The notes under the pieces were generated by a model. That model searched no databases and was not told the origin of the DNA. It worked only from the letters and a program-made list of their open reading frames with translations. Shown here piece by piece: positions 54,741 through 63,480 of a stretch of 64,000 bases of DNA (its first letter is position 1; each line of letters starts with the position of its first letter). Both the position numbers and the translations under genes were made by a program. This DNA is from an uncultured Carboxylicivirga sp. (lineage in GTDB: Bacteria; Bacteroidota; Bacteroidia; Bacteroidales; Marinilabiliaceae), in NCBI RefSeq assembly GCF_963674565.1, contig NZ_OY771430.1, positions 1,302,001-1,366,000 of the forward strand, read 5' to 3'.

Positions 54741-54787
54741 TTTTAACAGAAAACATCTGCTCTTTACATAGATGTTTTCTGTTAAAA
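54741..54787 (-). terminator. Perfect 18-bp hairpin after pyrI
   Basis: The arms at 54741-54758 (TTTTAACAGAAAACATCT) and 54770-54787 are perfect inverted copies with an 11-base loop, 10 bp beyond the pyrI stop. The outer pairs are A-T, and no separate T tract follows, so its strength as a terminator is uncertain. Confidence 0.6.
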
Positions 54788-54797
54788 AAATTAGCAA

Positions 54798-55253
54798 CTA
54801 CAGCACCTCTAAATGCTCAGCTGTAGTAATTTTTTCACAATAGTGACATTTAAGTGCTAAAGGCTCCTTACCTGCCAATGAGAATTTAGTTATAATTTTC
54901 TCATTATTAGTAATACATTTTGGGTTGAAGCATTTTGCAATACCTATAATTCGCTCAGGTATCTCAACATTTCTTTTTTCAACAACCTGGTAATCTTTAA
55001 TAATATTTAATTTGGCAGAAGGTGCCACTAATGAGATTTTATTTATATCATCATCAGCAAAGAATTTTTTAGCCACTTTAATTATAGCCTTTCTTCCTTG
55101 CTTTTTACTTTTAAAGTTGGTTCCAAAGGTTATCATACTCTCACTCTGATCCAAGCCTAAGATGGAAATAACTTTAAACAGATGATTTGCCGGAATATGA
55201 TCGATTACAGTTCCGTTTTTTATAGCGCTTACGTTTAATTCTTTTTTAACCAT
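54798..55253 (-). CDS. pyrI: Aspartate carbamoyltransferase regulatory chain
   Basis: A 151-residue regulatory subunit that binds ATP, CTP and UTP and forms the holoenzyme with PyrB. The allosteric domain begins with LNVSAIKNGTVIDHIPA; the C-terminal zinc domain carries four Cys in CFNPKCITN and LKCHYCEKI. It follows pyrB by 26 bp, as in many operons. The length is normal. Confidence 0.96.
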   Translation of the reverse strand: MVKKELNVSAIKNGTVIDHIPANHLFKVISILGLDQSESMITFGTNFKSKKQGRKAIIKVAKKFFADDDINKISLVAPSAKLNIIKDYQVVEKRNVEIPERIIGIAKCFNPKCITNNEKIITKFSLAGKEPLALKCHYCEKITTAEHLEVL

Positions 55254-55279
55254 GACTTCTTACTTAATTGATTCTTAAA

Positions 55280-56197
55280 CTATTTCACTAAACCTAAAAT
55301 TGAGGCTATGATAGCCATTCGCGCATAAACCCCATTCTCAGCCTGTTGAAAGTAATAGGCTTTAGGATTATCATCAACATCTGTATGAATTTCATTAACA
55401 CGAGGCAGTGGATGAAGAATTTTTAATTTGTCTTTTGTATGATTAAGCATTGAATTACGCAATACATATACATTCTTAACTTTCTCATATTCGATTGGAT
55501 CAGAAAAACGTTCACGCTGAACCCTTGTCATATATAAAATATCGGCTTCTGATATAATATCTGTAAATTCCTTATGTTCGTAGTATTTGATTCCTATTGA
55601 GTCTAGAAATAATTTATACTCATCCGGCATTTTTAATGAGTCAGGTGCAATAAAATTAAAAGTGGTATTAAAATGTGACATAGCCATTAATAAAGAATGA
55701 ACTGTACGTCCGTATTTTAAATCGCCTACCATAAAAATATTCAGGTTATCTAAAGTTCCCTGTGTTTTATAGATAGAATACAAATCCAATAAAGTTTGTG
55801 TGGGATGTTGATTGGCTCCATCTCCGGCATTAATGATTGGTACACTTGACTGTTCTGATGCATAACGGGCAGCACCTTCCAATGGATGACGCATTACAAT
55901 CAAATCACTATAATTACTTACCATTTTAATGGTATCCTTAAGAGTTTCGCCTTTAGTAGTAGATGAAGATGACGAATCGGAAAATCCAATTATTCCGCCT
56001 CCTAAACGGGTAATGGCAGTTTCGAAGCTTAAACGGGTTCGGGTTGAGGGTTCAAAAAATAGAGTTGCCACAACTTTACTATCCAAAAGCTTTTGATTAG
56101 GATTTGCTTCAAATTCTGAAGCCAACTCAACAATGCGCATGATCTCATCCTTAGAGAAATCAGTGATGGATACTAAACTTTTGTTCTTCATTTGCAT
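55280..56197 (-). CDS. pyrB: Aspartate carbamoyltransferase catalytic chain
   Basis: A 305-residue enzyme making carbamoyl-aspartate, the committed step of pyrimidine synthesis. The carbamoyl-phosphate site is FEPSTRTRLSFET, followed by GDGANQHPTQTLLDL and the late HPLPRVNEIHTDVD. It starts at 56197 or 56191, eight or 14 bases after the leader open frame at 56206. PyrI follows. Expression is probably controlled by the terminator in the leader. Confidence 0.96.
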   Translation of the reverse strand: MQMKNKSLVSITDFSKDEIMRIVELASEFEANPNQKLLDSKVVATLFFEPSTRTRLSFETAITRLGGGIIGFSDSSSSSTTKGETLKDTIKMVSNYSDLIVMRHPLEGAARYASEQSSVPIINAGDGANQHPTQTLLDLYSIYKTQGTLDNLNIFMVGDLKYGRTVHSLLMAMSHFNTTFNFIAPDSLKMPDEYKLFLDSIGIKYYEHKEFTDIISEADILYMTRVQRERFSDPIEYEKVKNVYVLRNSMLNHTKDKLKILHPLPRVNEIHTDVDDNPKAYYFQQAENGVYARMAIIASILGLVK

Positions 56198-56205
56198 TCT
56201 TTTTT

Positions 56206-56472
56206 TTAGCGATTAATCATACACAAGGCACGACCGATATTTGGTTTATTATTTTTAATTTGAGAATTATTGAAAAGAGTGAGAGCAAAAGATTTCACAA
56301 AAAAAAGACCTGATAAAAATATCAGGTCTTTTAAAAAATATCTAAAAATGAAAAATTGCTCATTATTAAAAGTGACTGCTTCAACGAAAGAAAAATCATT
56401 ATTTAACTTATCGTCTACCGGATGATAAGCATGGCATTTATGGAGCCTTTTATTATTAATTTCTTTCTTCAT
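56206..56472 (-). CDS. Long leader open frame of the pyrBI operon (pyrL-like)
   Basis: An open frame of 88 codons (MKKEINNKRLHKCHAYHPVD at its start) reads through the terminator at 56303 and stops eight bases before pyrB. It is rich in Phe, Leu and Lys where the RNA is U-rich (FFIFRYFLKD). In enteric bacteria pyrL is similarly a leader frame that runs through the attenuator, and its translation prevents termination when UTP is low. The ATG lies only a few bases after the predicted start of transcription, so translation would be nearly leaderless. No protein function is proposed. Confidence 0.5.
   Translation of the reverse strand: MKKEINNKRLHKCHAYHPVDDKLNNDFSFVEAVTFNNEQFFIFRYFLKDLIFLSGLFFVKSFALTLFNNSQIKNNKPNIGRALCMINR
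56303..56332 (-). terminator. Intrinsic terminator in the pyrBI leader (candidate attenuator)
   Basis: AAAAGACCTGATA and TATCAGGTCTTTT form a perfect 13-bp stem with a 4-base loop; on the minus strand eight U residues follow. The 35 bases just upstream in the RNA contain three U5-U6 tracts (56332-56358), as expected of a UTP-sensitive pause. It lies 106 bp before pyrB and cannot serve the preceding gene, which has its own terminator at 56539. Confidence 0.75.
56407..56429 (-). promoter_or_regulatory. Small hairpin in the pyrBI leader (possible pause site)
   Basis: CTTATC and GATAAG form a 6-bp stem with an 11-base loop, upstream of the U-rich stretch and the terminator. A pause hairpin occupies a similar relative position in the E. 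coli pyrBI leader. Confidence 0.4.
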
Positions 56473-56481
56473 TCCGGAATT

Positions 56482-56513
56482 CAAAGATACGTAAATTTAA
56501 TATTAATTACCAA
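56482..56513 (-). promoter_or_regulatory. Promoter of the pyrBI operon
   Basis: TATCTTTG on the minus strand (56482-56489) matches the -7 consensus; TTG about 21 bp upstream (near 56511-56513) fits the -33 element. Transcription should begin near 56476, so the leader before pyrB is about 280 nt. Confidence 0.62.
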
Positions 56514-56528
56514 GGAAAACTCTTTTTT

Positions 56529-56574
56529 AAAAATAACAATTGGGTAACCTTGATAAGTATCAAAATCACCCAAT
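56529..56574 (-). terminator. Intrinsic terminator of the tricorn-like protease gene
   Basis: A stem of about 15-17 bp including wobble pairs has ends ATTGGGT and ACCCAAT (56539-56574); the minus strand continues TGTTATTTTTAA. It separates the protease gene from the pyrBI leader. Confidence 0.8.
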
Positions 56575-56611
56575 CATTTCCTTTTCAAGACTTAATTATA
56601 CTAATATCATT

Positions 56612-59600
56612 TTATTCTTTCACCTCTTTCATCATAACTTCAACAGCCTTTTCTAACTGCTCATCTCTACCTGAAGTCATAATCTCATACGTATTTTTCA
56701 CCTTCACATCAGGTTCTAATTGCGAATTTTCAAGATACTGTCCATTCATATCTTTGGCACCTACTTGTGGAATACCAAAAACCAATGAAGGATCCTGCAT
56801 ACGTTCCCACCAAACTGCAGTCATGGTCCCAGGCACAGGCATTCCAATTAATTTGCCAATTTCCAGTGCATGATAAGCAAATGGGAAGGCATGTGCATCA
56901 GAGTAGTTTCCTTCACTCATAAGTACACAGGATGGTTTATTCCATTTAGCTATAGGTTCTGAACCAAAGTAACGTCCACCAGGATAATAATCAACATAGC
57001 GCTTACCACTTAAAAAGGTCACCAAATCATCGTGCAACCAGCCACCACCGTTAAAGCGAGTATCAACTATTAAAGCCTTCTTATCATGATTACGACCTAA
57101 TACTTCAGAGTAGAACTCACGGAAACTTGGAGAATCCATTCCTCTTACATGTACATAACCAATGGTGCCATTCGATAGACGTTCGGTCTCTTCTCTCCTG
57201 TTTTTTATCCATCGTTCATATAGCAATTGATCTTCCTGACCTTGCGTTATTGGTTTAACTGTTTCGTTCCATCTTTGTCCACTGGCAGGACTATATAAAC
57301 CTATCAAAGTTGGTTTACCTGCTTTATGGTTCATTATTTTATACTTATTTGCATTGGTAATCTGCACACCATCAATTTTTTCGATAATAACTCCTGCAGC
57401 AATTTTAGATTTATCATCCACTACCGGACTTTTATCCATTACTTCTGTAATTTTTAAGCCTAAACCATCATAATTATTATCATAGAACAAACCTAAATGA
57501 GCTGTCTGATCACCTCCTTTAGCATTATGATAATAGCGACAGCCAGTATGTGATCCATTCATTTCACCCAGCAATTCGCTCATCATTTCTGAGAAATCGT
57601 AATTATTACTTATAAAAGGTAAAAATCTGGAATACTCACTTTTATAAAACTCCCAATCAACATTGTGCAAATCACTACGGTACCACTTTCGCATCACCTG
57701 ACGCCAGGCATGTTCAAACATAGCTTCTCTTTCACCTTGAGTATCCAAGTACATTTCGGCCTTGTAAATTACAGCTTTGGTACTGTTATCAGAAGTGCTA
57801 ATCTTCATTATTTTACCACCCGACATTACAAAAATATTGTTGAATGAAGAATCGGCCTGCATATAACCACCTTGTCCATCAAGAACAGCAACTTTTTTAG
57901 TCTCATTTTTCTTAAAATCCTGCACCCATAAATCATGACCTTTTTCGAAACGACTTAAATAATATAATTTATCTCCTTCTGGTGAAAGCAAAGCTCCTGC
58001 AAGCGATGAGGAATGAATGGTTAAACGTTGTTTACGATCTTCTAAACCATTCATCTGAATTTTGATTAATTCATCAGCTTTTTCTTTATCTTCACCTTTT
58101 TTGTCTTTCTTTTTGTCGTCAGATGTATCATCATTTTTCTTTTCTTTTTCCGCCTCTTTTTTCAATTCAAGTTCTTCTTTTGTCAGTTTGAACTGATCAA
58201 AGCTTTCCTGATTGAAAAATAAAGCATACACATCATTTGTAGCTCCCCAACTACCATGATTTCGCATACCATTTTTATCAGTAAACCAAATCATTGCATT
58301 TCCCTTCATCATCCATTGCGGCCGGTTATCACCATATCCACTTTTGGTTATATTAATGACTTTACCTGAACCATCAGCTGGCACTAATCCTATTTCATTA
58401 ACCATCCAATGATTTGGAGTATAATCTACTAAAAACCATTTACTATCAGGAGACCATTGATACCACTGATCACCATCAGAATATGAGTAATTATATTTAC
58501 CATCAAGTATGGTTCTGACAGCTTTCGTCTTTAAGTTAATTACCTTTAGTATTACTCTGTTCTCTAAATAAGCTACCTCTTTACCATCAGGCGAATAATG
58601 TGGTTGGAAAGTTTCTTCCTCAATCTCAAGGATTGGTTCTTCTTTTATAAGAGTTGAATTAGAAAAATATAAATCATTATCACTTACAATTGTTGACTGG
58701 TAAAGATTCCAACTTCCATTTCTTTCTGAAGCATAAACCAATGATCTTCCATCAGGGCTAAAATTCACCGATCTTTCTTGTTCAGGAGTAGACGTAATCC
58801 TTTTAGTAGTACCATATTCAGTTGAAGTTACAAATACCTCTCCTCTTACAATAAAAGCTATTTCTTTACCATTGGGGGATATATCCATTTCATTGGCACC
58901 ACTGCTTAAACTCATATATTCAAGTTCGCTGTCACCATTATCAAGTTTAATTTCGATATTTACTTTTTGAGGATCTTGTCCGGGTGTTTGGGTATATATT
59001 TCACCATTATAGCCATAGCAGAGAACATCACTTTCTGAAATGGAAAGGAATCGCAATGGATGGTTTTTAAACGACGAAACCTGACTTACTTTAGTAGGAT
59101 CGCTTAAAGGAAACTTACATACATTAAAAGTACCAAACTGCTCACTTAAGTAATATACAGTTTGCTGATCTGAAGACAATACTGGATACCTGTCTTCACC
59201 TTTGAATGAACTGATTTGAGTATGTGAACCATCTGCAATATCATATTTCCATAAATCACGCGTAACAGCTGAAGTATGGTGCTTTCTCCAAGGATCTTCA
59301 TACCCTTTATAGTCTTGGTATAGCATAAAATCACCGTTTTTGCTATATACAACTTCCTCAGCAGGAGTGGTTAATAATTGACTGACATCACCTGATTCAA
59401 TGTTCACATTATATAGCTCTGGAAATCGACCATATGGAAACTGGGTAGAAGCTGCATCATCCAAAATCCTGCCTGAAAAAACAATATTTTGTCCATCAGG
59501 TGTAAATGAATACGGCACCTCATTTGTGGAATGATATGTTATTCTTCTGGCACTTCCTCCTTCAGCAGGAATGATGAATACATCAAAGTTTCCATAGCGA

Positions 59601-59848
59601 TCAGATGCAAATGCAATCGATTTTCCGTTAGGAGACCAAACAGGCCTGTAGTCATGAGATGGATGAATTGTTAATGGCACCGCCATTCCACCTTTGGCAT
59701 CTACTTTATAAATATCTCCTTTAAATGAGAATACAATTTGATTACCATCAGGTGAAATAGCTGGATATCTCATCCAAACAGGTTGAGCAAAAATTTGAGC
59801 TACAAATACTGCAAAAAAAGGCAGTAAAGCCCACTTCATACTTTTCAT
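56612..59848 (-). CDS. Tricorn-like S41 peptidase with beta-propeller
   Basis: A 1078-residue secreted protease of the tricorn/S41 type. A signal peptide (MKSMKWALLPFFAVFVAQIFA) is followed by two sets of WD40/PD40 repeats (about 22-300 and 310-640; for example FSPDGRSLVYASERNGSWNL and YSPDGKEVAYLENR). A PDZ-like domain is near 800-860 and the S41 catalytic region near 900-1060 (ALIVDTRFNGGGWLHDDL, SDAHAFPFAYHALEIGKLIG). Residues about 560-600 are a Lys/Asp/Glu-rich linker. Such proteins degrade peptides in the periplasm. Confidence 0.9.
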   Translation of the reverse strand: MKSMKWALLPFFAVFVAQIFAQPVWMRYPAISPDGNQIVFSFKGDIYKVDAKGGMAVPLTIHPSHDYRPVWSPNGKSIAFASDRYGNFDVFIIPAEGGSARRITYHSTNEVPYSFTPDGQNIVFSGRILDDAASTQFPYGRFPELYNVNIESGDVSQLLTTPAEEVVYSKNGDFMLYQDYKGYEDPWRKHHTSAVTRDLWKYDIADGSHTQISSFKGEDRYPVLSSDQQTVYYLSEQFGTFNVCKFPLSDPTKVSQVSSFKNHPLRFLSISESDVLCYGYNGEIYTQTPGQDPQKVNIEIKLDNGDSELEYMSLSSGANEMDISPNGKEIAFIVRGEVFVTSTEYGTTKRITSTPEQERSVNFSPDGRSLVYASERNGSWNLYQSTIVSDNDLYFSNSTLIKEEPILEIEEETFQPHYSPDGKEVAYLENRVILKVINLKTKAVRTILDGKYNYSYSDGDQWYQWSPDSKWFLVDYTPNHWMVNEIGLVPADGSGKVINITKSGYGDNRPQWMMKGNAMIWFTDKNGMRNHGSWGATNDVYALFFNQESFDQFKLTKEELELKKEAEKEKKNDDTSDDKKKDKKGEDKEKADELIKIQMNGLEDRKQRLTIHSSSLAGALLSPEGDKLYYLSRFEKGHDLWVQDFKKNETKKVAVLDGQGGYMQADSSFNNIFVMSGGKIMKISTSDNSTKAVIYKAEMYLDTQGEREAMFEHAWRQVMRKWYRSDLHNVDWEFYKSEYSRFLPFISNNYDFSEMMSELLGEMNGSHTGCRYYHNAKGGDQTAHLGLFYDNNYDGLGLKITEVMDKSPVVDDKSKIAAGVIIEKIDGVQITNANKYKIMNHKAGKPTLIGLYSPASGQRWNETVKPITQGQEDQLLYERWIKNRREETERLSNGTIGYVHVRGMDSPSFREFYSEVLGRNHDKKALIVDTRFNGGGWLHDDLVTFLSGKRYVDYYPGGRYFGSEPIAKWNKPSCVLMSEGNYSDAHAFPFAYHALEIGKLIGMPVPGTMTAVWWERMQDPSLVFGIPQVGAKDMNGQYLENSQLEPDVKVKNTYEIMTSGRDEQLEKAVEVMMKEVKE

Positions 59849-59905
59849 AGTTAATAAGGTTTAAATAATTATGTGAATTCTTCGTATGCATTTTGTAAGG
59901 AAAAT

Positions 59906-59936
59906 CAAATGTAAGAAGTTAATTCTTTATATTCAA
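59906..59936 (-). promoter_or_regulatory. Promoter of the tricorn-like protease gene
   Basis: TACATTTG on the minus strand (59906-59913) matches the -7 consensus, with TTG (59934-59936) 20 bp upstream. The ATG is at 59848. Confidence 0.5.
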
Positions 59937-60107
59937 TAAAGATCATTTGTTCAGAATTTTATACTCATCAATAGTTTTAGCATAGTAGATCTAACTAATT
60001 ACCATAAACATTTATTAAATTTGGATTAAGAATTGAATTTTAAATTAACCAATCCAAATCCATACTTCTACCTAAATATACAATCTGTAATATGTGATTG
60101 TTTAAAA

Positions 60108-60115
60108 TATATTTG
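60108..60115 (+). promoter_or_regulatory. -7 element of the third STAS-like gene
   Basis: TATATTTG matches TAnnTTTG, only 14 bp before the ATG at 60130, so the mRNA leader would be very short. Confidence 0.4.
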
Positions 60116-60129
60116 ACATTATTTTTTAG

Positions 60130-60567
60130 ATGGAAAGATGTGTGCACGGATATAAAATTTTGATAGAACATAACCTGATAATTCGATATTTCAGAAGTAA
60201 AGTTCAAATAAATGATCTGTATACAAATATTATGCAGAGCATATCGGATAAAGATTATAATTCAAATTTAAAATCACTTTTTGATTTCAGAGAAGCTGAA
60301 TTTAATATAGATATGGATGAAATAAGATTATTTACAGATAATATCCGGAAGCATCCATCATTACAAACGAAAAGAATAATCGTTTTTTTGACCCACACCC
60401 CTAATCAAGTTGTTTTTAGTAATTTATTGGAGTCGTTTCAAAAGTATAAAAGGTTTCAGATTCATACTGTCTCTGTTGTAGATACCGCATTGTCCCAACT
60501 TGGAATTGAAAAGTCAGCTAGAACTTTAATAGAAGAATCAATTAACAAAATGAAGTATTCTACATAA
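60130..60567 (+). CDS. Small STAS/SpoIIAA-like protein, copy 3 of 3
   Basis: A 145-residue protein related to those at 10070 and 34822, closest to the latter. It has DYNSNLKSLFDFREAEFNI near residue 45, then a helix, IIVFLTHTPNQVVFSNLLESF near 80 and a C-terminal helix after VVDTALSQLG. The order of strands and helices fits a STAS-like fold. No catalytic or phosphorylation site can be recognised. It lies between a protease gene and the GH30 gene, each transcribed separately. Confidence 0.65.
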   Translation: MERCVHGYKILIEHNLIIRYFRSKVQINDLYTNIMQSISDKDYNSNLKSLFDFREAEFNIDMDEIRLFTDNIRKHPSLQTKRIIVFLTHTPNQVVFSNLLESFQKYKRFQIHTVSVVDTALSQLGIEKSARTLIEESINKMKYST

Positions 60568-60768
60568 CCTTATCTTTTACAATTAATGTCAAAAATAGAA
60601 ATAAAAAATTCACAATTCTTTGGGATTTAAAGGCATTAAACAACCAAGAATTATTCATATTATATATAATATCTAATCATTAATCGGAATAATCACTCAT
60701 ATTTCTTTATTGATTATTTTAAGTTTGAAATTGACGAATTTACTACATAATTAACCAGTGTAAGCTTA

Positions 60769-60776
60769 TAGATTTG
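60769..60776 (+). promoter_or_regulatory. -7 element of the GH30 gene
   Basis: TAGATTTG matches TAnnTTTG, 34 bp before the ATG at 60811. The -33 region is not convincing. Confidence 0.42.
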
Positions 60777-60810
60777 TCAGTATAAAACGTAACTATATTC
60801 AAGAACAATC

Positions 60811-62280
60811 ATGAAAATAACTTTTTTTATTCTTCTATTTAGTGTTACTACTTTCTTGGTAAAAGCACAAACACTAACATGGACCGTTAGTACAGAAGGA
60901 AATACCTGGCAACAATCGAAAGTTAAATTACAATCAAAGTCATCAACAGAGCCTATTCTTGAGGTTATTGGAGATGAACATATTGTAACCTTTAAAGCTT
61001 GGGGAACTTGTTTCAATGAACGCGGTTGGGATGCGTTAAACTTGCTTTCAAGAAAAGAACAGGAATCAATTCTAAAAAACCTATTCTCGCCAAGTGGAGA
61101 TTTGCAATTTACAATGGGACGTTTTTCGATGAATGCCAATGATTATGCACGTGATTGGTATAGTTGCGATGAAGTATCCGGAGACTTTCAGCTAAAATAC
61201 TTTAATATTGATAGGGATAAAACTACGCTAATTCCGTTTATAAAAGCAGCACAAGAGCAAAATCCGAATCTTAGTTTTTGGATTTCACCATGGTCACCTC
61301 CATCCTGGATGAAGATTAATCATTATTACTCAGTCGTTAGTAATGATCAATACAATGAAATGGATCCAAAAATGAACTTTCTTTTATTTGAAGGATTAGA
61401 ACAAAAGGATAAAAGTGTTTTTCCGCATCAAATAACAGTTAATAACTACTTTATACAAGAACCACGCTATCTGACAACATATGCAAATTACTTTTGCAAA
61501 TTTATTTCAGCTTATCAGGAAGAAGGTATAGATATTAAAATGGTAATGTTCCAAAATGAACCATGGAGTTATACTCCCTACCCTGGTTGTGCATGGACTC
61601 CTGAAGGTATTATACAATTTAATGCTGAATATCTTGCACCTGCCTTAAAAGAGCAACATCCTGATGTTAAATTGTATTTTGGAACCATAAATACCAACCG
61701 TTATGATGTTGTTGATCAGGTTTTATCGGATCCACGTATGCCTGAAACTTTTGACGGCGTTGGTTTTCAATGGGAAGGTGGTCAGATTCTTCCAAAACTT
61801 CGTGAGAAATATCCTAATTATAAATATGTATAAACCGAAAGTGAATGTGGCTGGGGATCATTTGACTGGGGAGCTGCTGAACACACCTTTCAGTTGATAA
61901 ATCACTATCTGGGCAATGGTTGCGAAGAATATACATTTTGGAATGCTATTTTGAGTGATGACGGAATAAGTGGCTGGGGCTGGAAGCAAAATGCTCTTAT
62001 CCGAGTGGATTCCAAAACCAAAACAGCAACTTATACTCCAGAATATTTTGCGGTTAAACATTATACTCAATACGTCACCCCAGGTAGCGAAATTTTGGCT
62101 TTTGTGAATAATAAAGATGAAAAAACGCCTGTTATGATTATAAAAAATCCACAGGGAAAATTATCAATATTTGCAGGAAATTTTAATAAGGAGGCTAAAG
62201 AAATAACTGTAAAAATAGGTGCGAAATACCTGGAAGTTAACCTTCCTGGTCATTCATTAAATTCGTTCCAGATGAACTAA
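60811..62280 (+). pseudogene. GH30 glycoside hydrolase interrupted by an in-frame TAA
   Basis: A secreted GH30-type enzyme (signal MKITFFILLFSVTTFLVKA) that would have about 489 residues, but codon 341 (61831-61833) is TAA. The frame resumes directly as TESECGWGSFDWGAAEHTF and is open to 62280, so one base change explains it. The acid/base Glu is in MVMFQNEPW before the stop; the probable nucleophile is the Glu of TESECG, two codons after it. The truncated 340-residue product lacks the nucleophile. In relatives this place often holds Gln, so CAA to TAA is likely. GH30 enzymes act on beta-glucosyl or beta-xylosyl substrates, including glucosylceramide and beta-1,6-glucan. Confidence 0.85.
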
Positions 62281-62293
62281 AATATTAATATGG

Positions 62294-62350
62294 CATTCAG
62301 TCATGTTTCAATACAAACCAACCCACTCCGACAACACAATTGACTGAATG
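62294..62350 (+). repeat. Spaced inverted repeat downstream of the GH30 gene
   Basis: CATTCAGTCA (62294-62303) and TGACTGAATG (62341-62350) are a perfect 10-bp inverted repeat with a 37-base spacer, followed eight bases later by a terminator. The pair could form the outer stem of a structured 3' untranslated region or a small RNA. Confidence 0.5.
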
Positions 62351-62357
62351 TTTATAT

Positions 62358-62383
62358 AAGTCCCAATAAATGGGACTTTTTTT
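62358..62383 (+). terminator. Intrinsic terminator after the GH30 gene
   Basis: AAGTCCCA and TGGGACTT form an 8-bp stem with a 5-base loop, running into a T tract of seven. Confidence 0.85.
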
Positions 62384-62660
62384 ATTATGGAGAATTTAAA
62401 TGCTTTGGATATCATTTTTAAAATTTTAAATAGATGAATGAGACTGGAGCATTTGGGCGCAATTGTTTTACAACTATCTTTTAAAATCCATTGCCAACTA
62501 CAATAAAACACGTTATACATTATGATTATAACGTTAGCTTGACATTTAATTAAATACGTCTATCACAATTAATCCCAATTTAATCATTTACCTATTGACA
62601 TTTATTCTAGAAATTTAGAATTTAGCAAAATTGATGATAAACAATTAAAACAAACCATAA
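62384..62660. other. Intergenic region before the lipoprotein gene
   Basis: About 280 bp of AT-rich sequence with no recognised reading frame on either strand and no strong structure. It should contain the promoter of the lipoprotein gene, which I could not place. Confidence 0.4.
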
Positions 62661-63371
62661 ATGATTAAATTGAGCCACAAACTGTTTGTTGTTATTTTGA
62701 CAGTTGGAATTATTTTATTTGCTTCGTGCGAAAAAGATAACACTGAAATCGAATCAGGAAATATACCTGGAATGGGAGAAACACCAGGTGATTTTGAGAT
62801 TGCTGAAGCTTTTGTTTTACCAGATGGAATTGAAATGTCTGCAATTACAGGACTATCTTCAATTGATATTAATAATGTAGACCTTTCATTAAAGAAAACT
62901 TCTGATAGAAGAGAAAGAGGTTGTGGTAGTCAGGTACAGTGCGAGCTTACCTTCGGAAATGCTAATGCTGAAGCTTGTGATATTGAAATTAAAGGGGGTA
63001 CTATTTTTGATTGTGTAGAAGAAGATGGCCAAAGTGGAATGTGTATGCAAACCATCAGAATACATGTACTTGGCCATAGTCAGGTTCAAGTTAAATTTTA
63101 TCTGCAATGTTTAAATCAAGGCCGTCCTGCAAGTAGAGCTGTTGACACATATATTATCAGAGGAGTAACTGCATCTCAATCATTCAAGGATTTGGTAAAT
63201 GCTTTAGAACCTAAAAGAATTGATATTTCTCAATTTAGTGATAATATGTCTGACTATAATGTTATTCAAGGCAAGATTCAGCAATCTGTTTGGAAGTTAA
63301 CCAATAGCATTTTTGGTGTTAATCAAGACGATTGGGAATATATTGCATCGTTACAAGATATGGAAAACTAA
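62661..63371 (+). CDS. Hypothetical lipoprotein with cysteine-rich region
   Basis: A 236-residue protein with a lipoprotein signal (VGIILFASCEKDN). The mature part includes an acidic segment, then six Cys between about residues 93 and 151 (GCGSQVQCE, ACDIEIKGGTIFDC, GMCMQ, LQCLNQG), which may form disulfides in a small beta-sandwich. The C-terminal third is helical and polar. I do not recognise the family, and the neighbours do not suggest a role. It ends before a strong terminator. Confidence 0.6.
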   Translation: MIKLSHKLFVVILTVGIILFASCEKDNTEIESGNIPGMGETPGDFEIAEAFVLPDGIEMSAITGLSSIDINNVDLSLKKTSDRRERGCGSQVQCELTFGNANAEACDIEIKGGTIFDCVEEDGQSGMCMQTIRIHVLGHSQVQVKFYLQCLNQGRPASRAVDTYIIRGVTASQSFKDLVNALEPKRIDISQFSDNMSDYNVIQGKIQQSVWKLTNSIFGVNQDDWEYIASLQDMEN

Positions 63372-63407
63372 TATTACCTAAGAATATTAACATACTTAAT
63401 AAAATGT

Positions 63408-63442
63408 AAAGGATGATTGCTAAAGCTTTCATCCTTTTTTTG
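63408..63442 (+). terminator. Intrinsic terminator after the lipoprotein gene
   Basis: AAAGGATGA and TCATCCTTT form a 9-bp stem with a 12-base loop, followed by further T residues and TGATTTTT. Confidence 0.85.
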
Positions 63443-63480
63443 ATTTTTAATACTTATATTGAATTCAAATATTATTCAAT

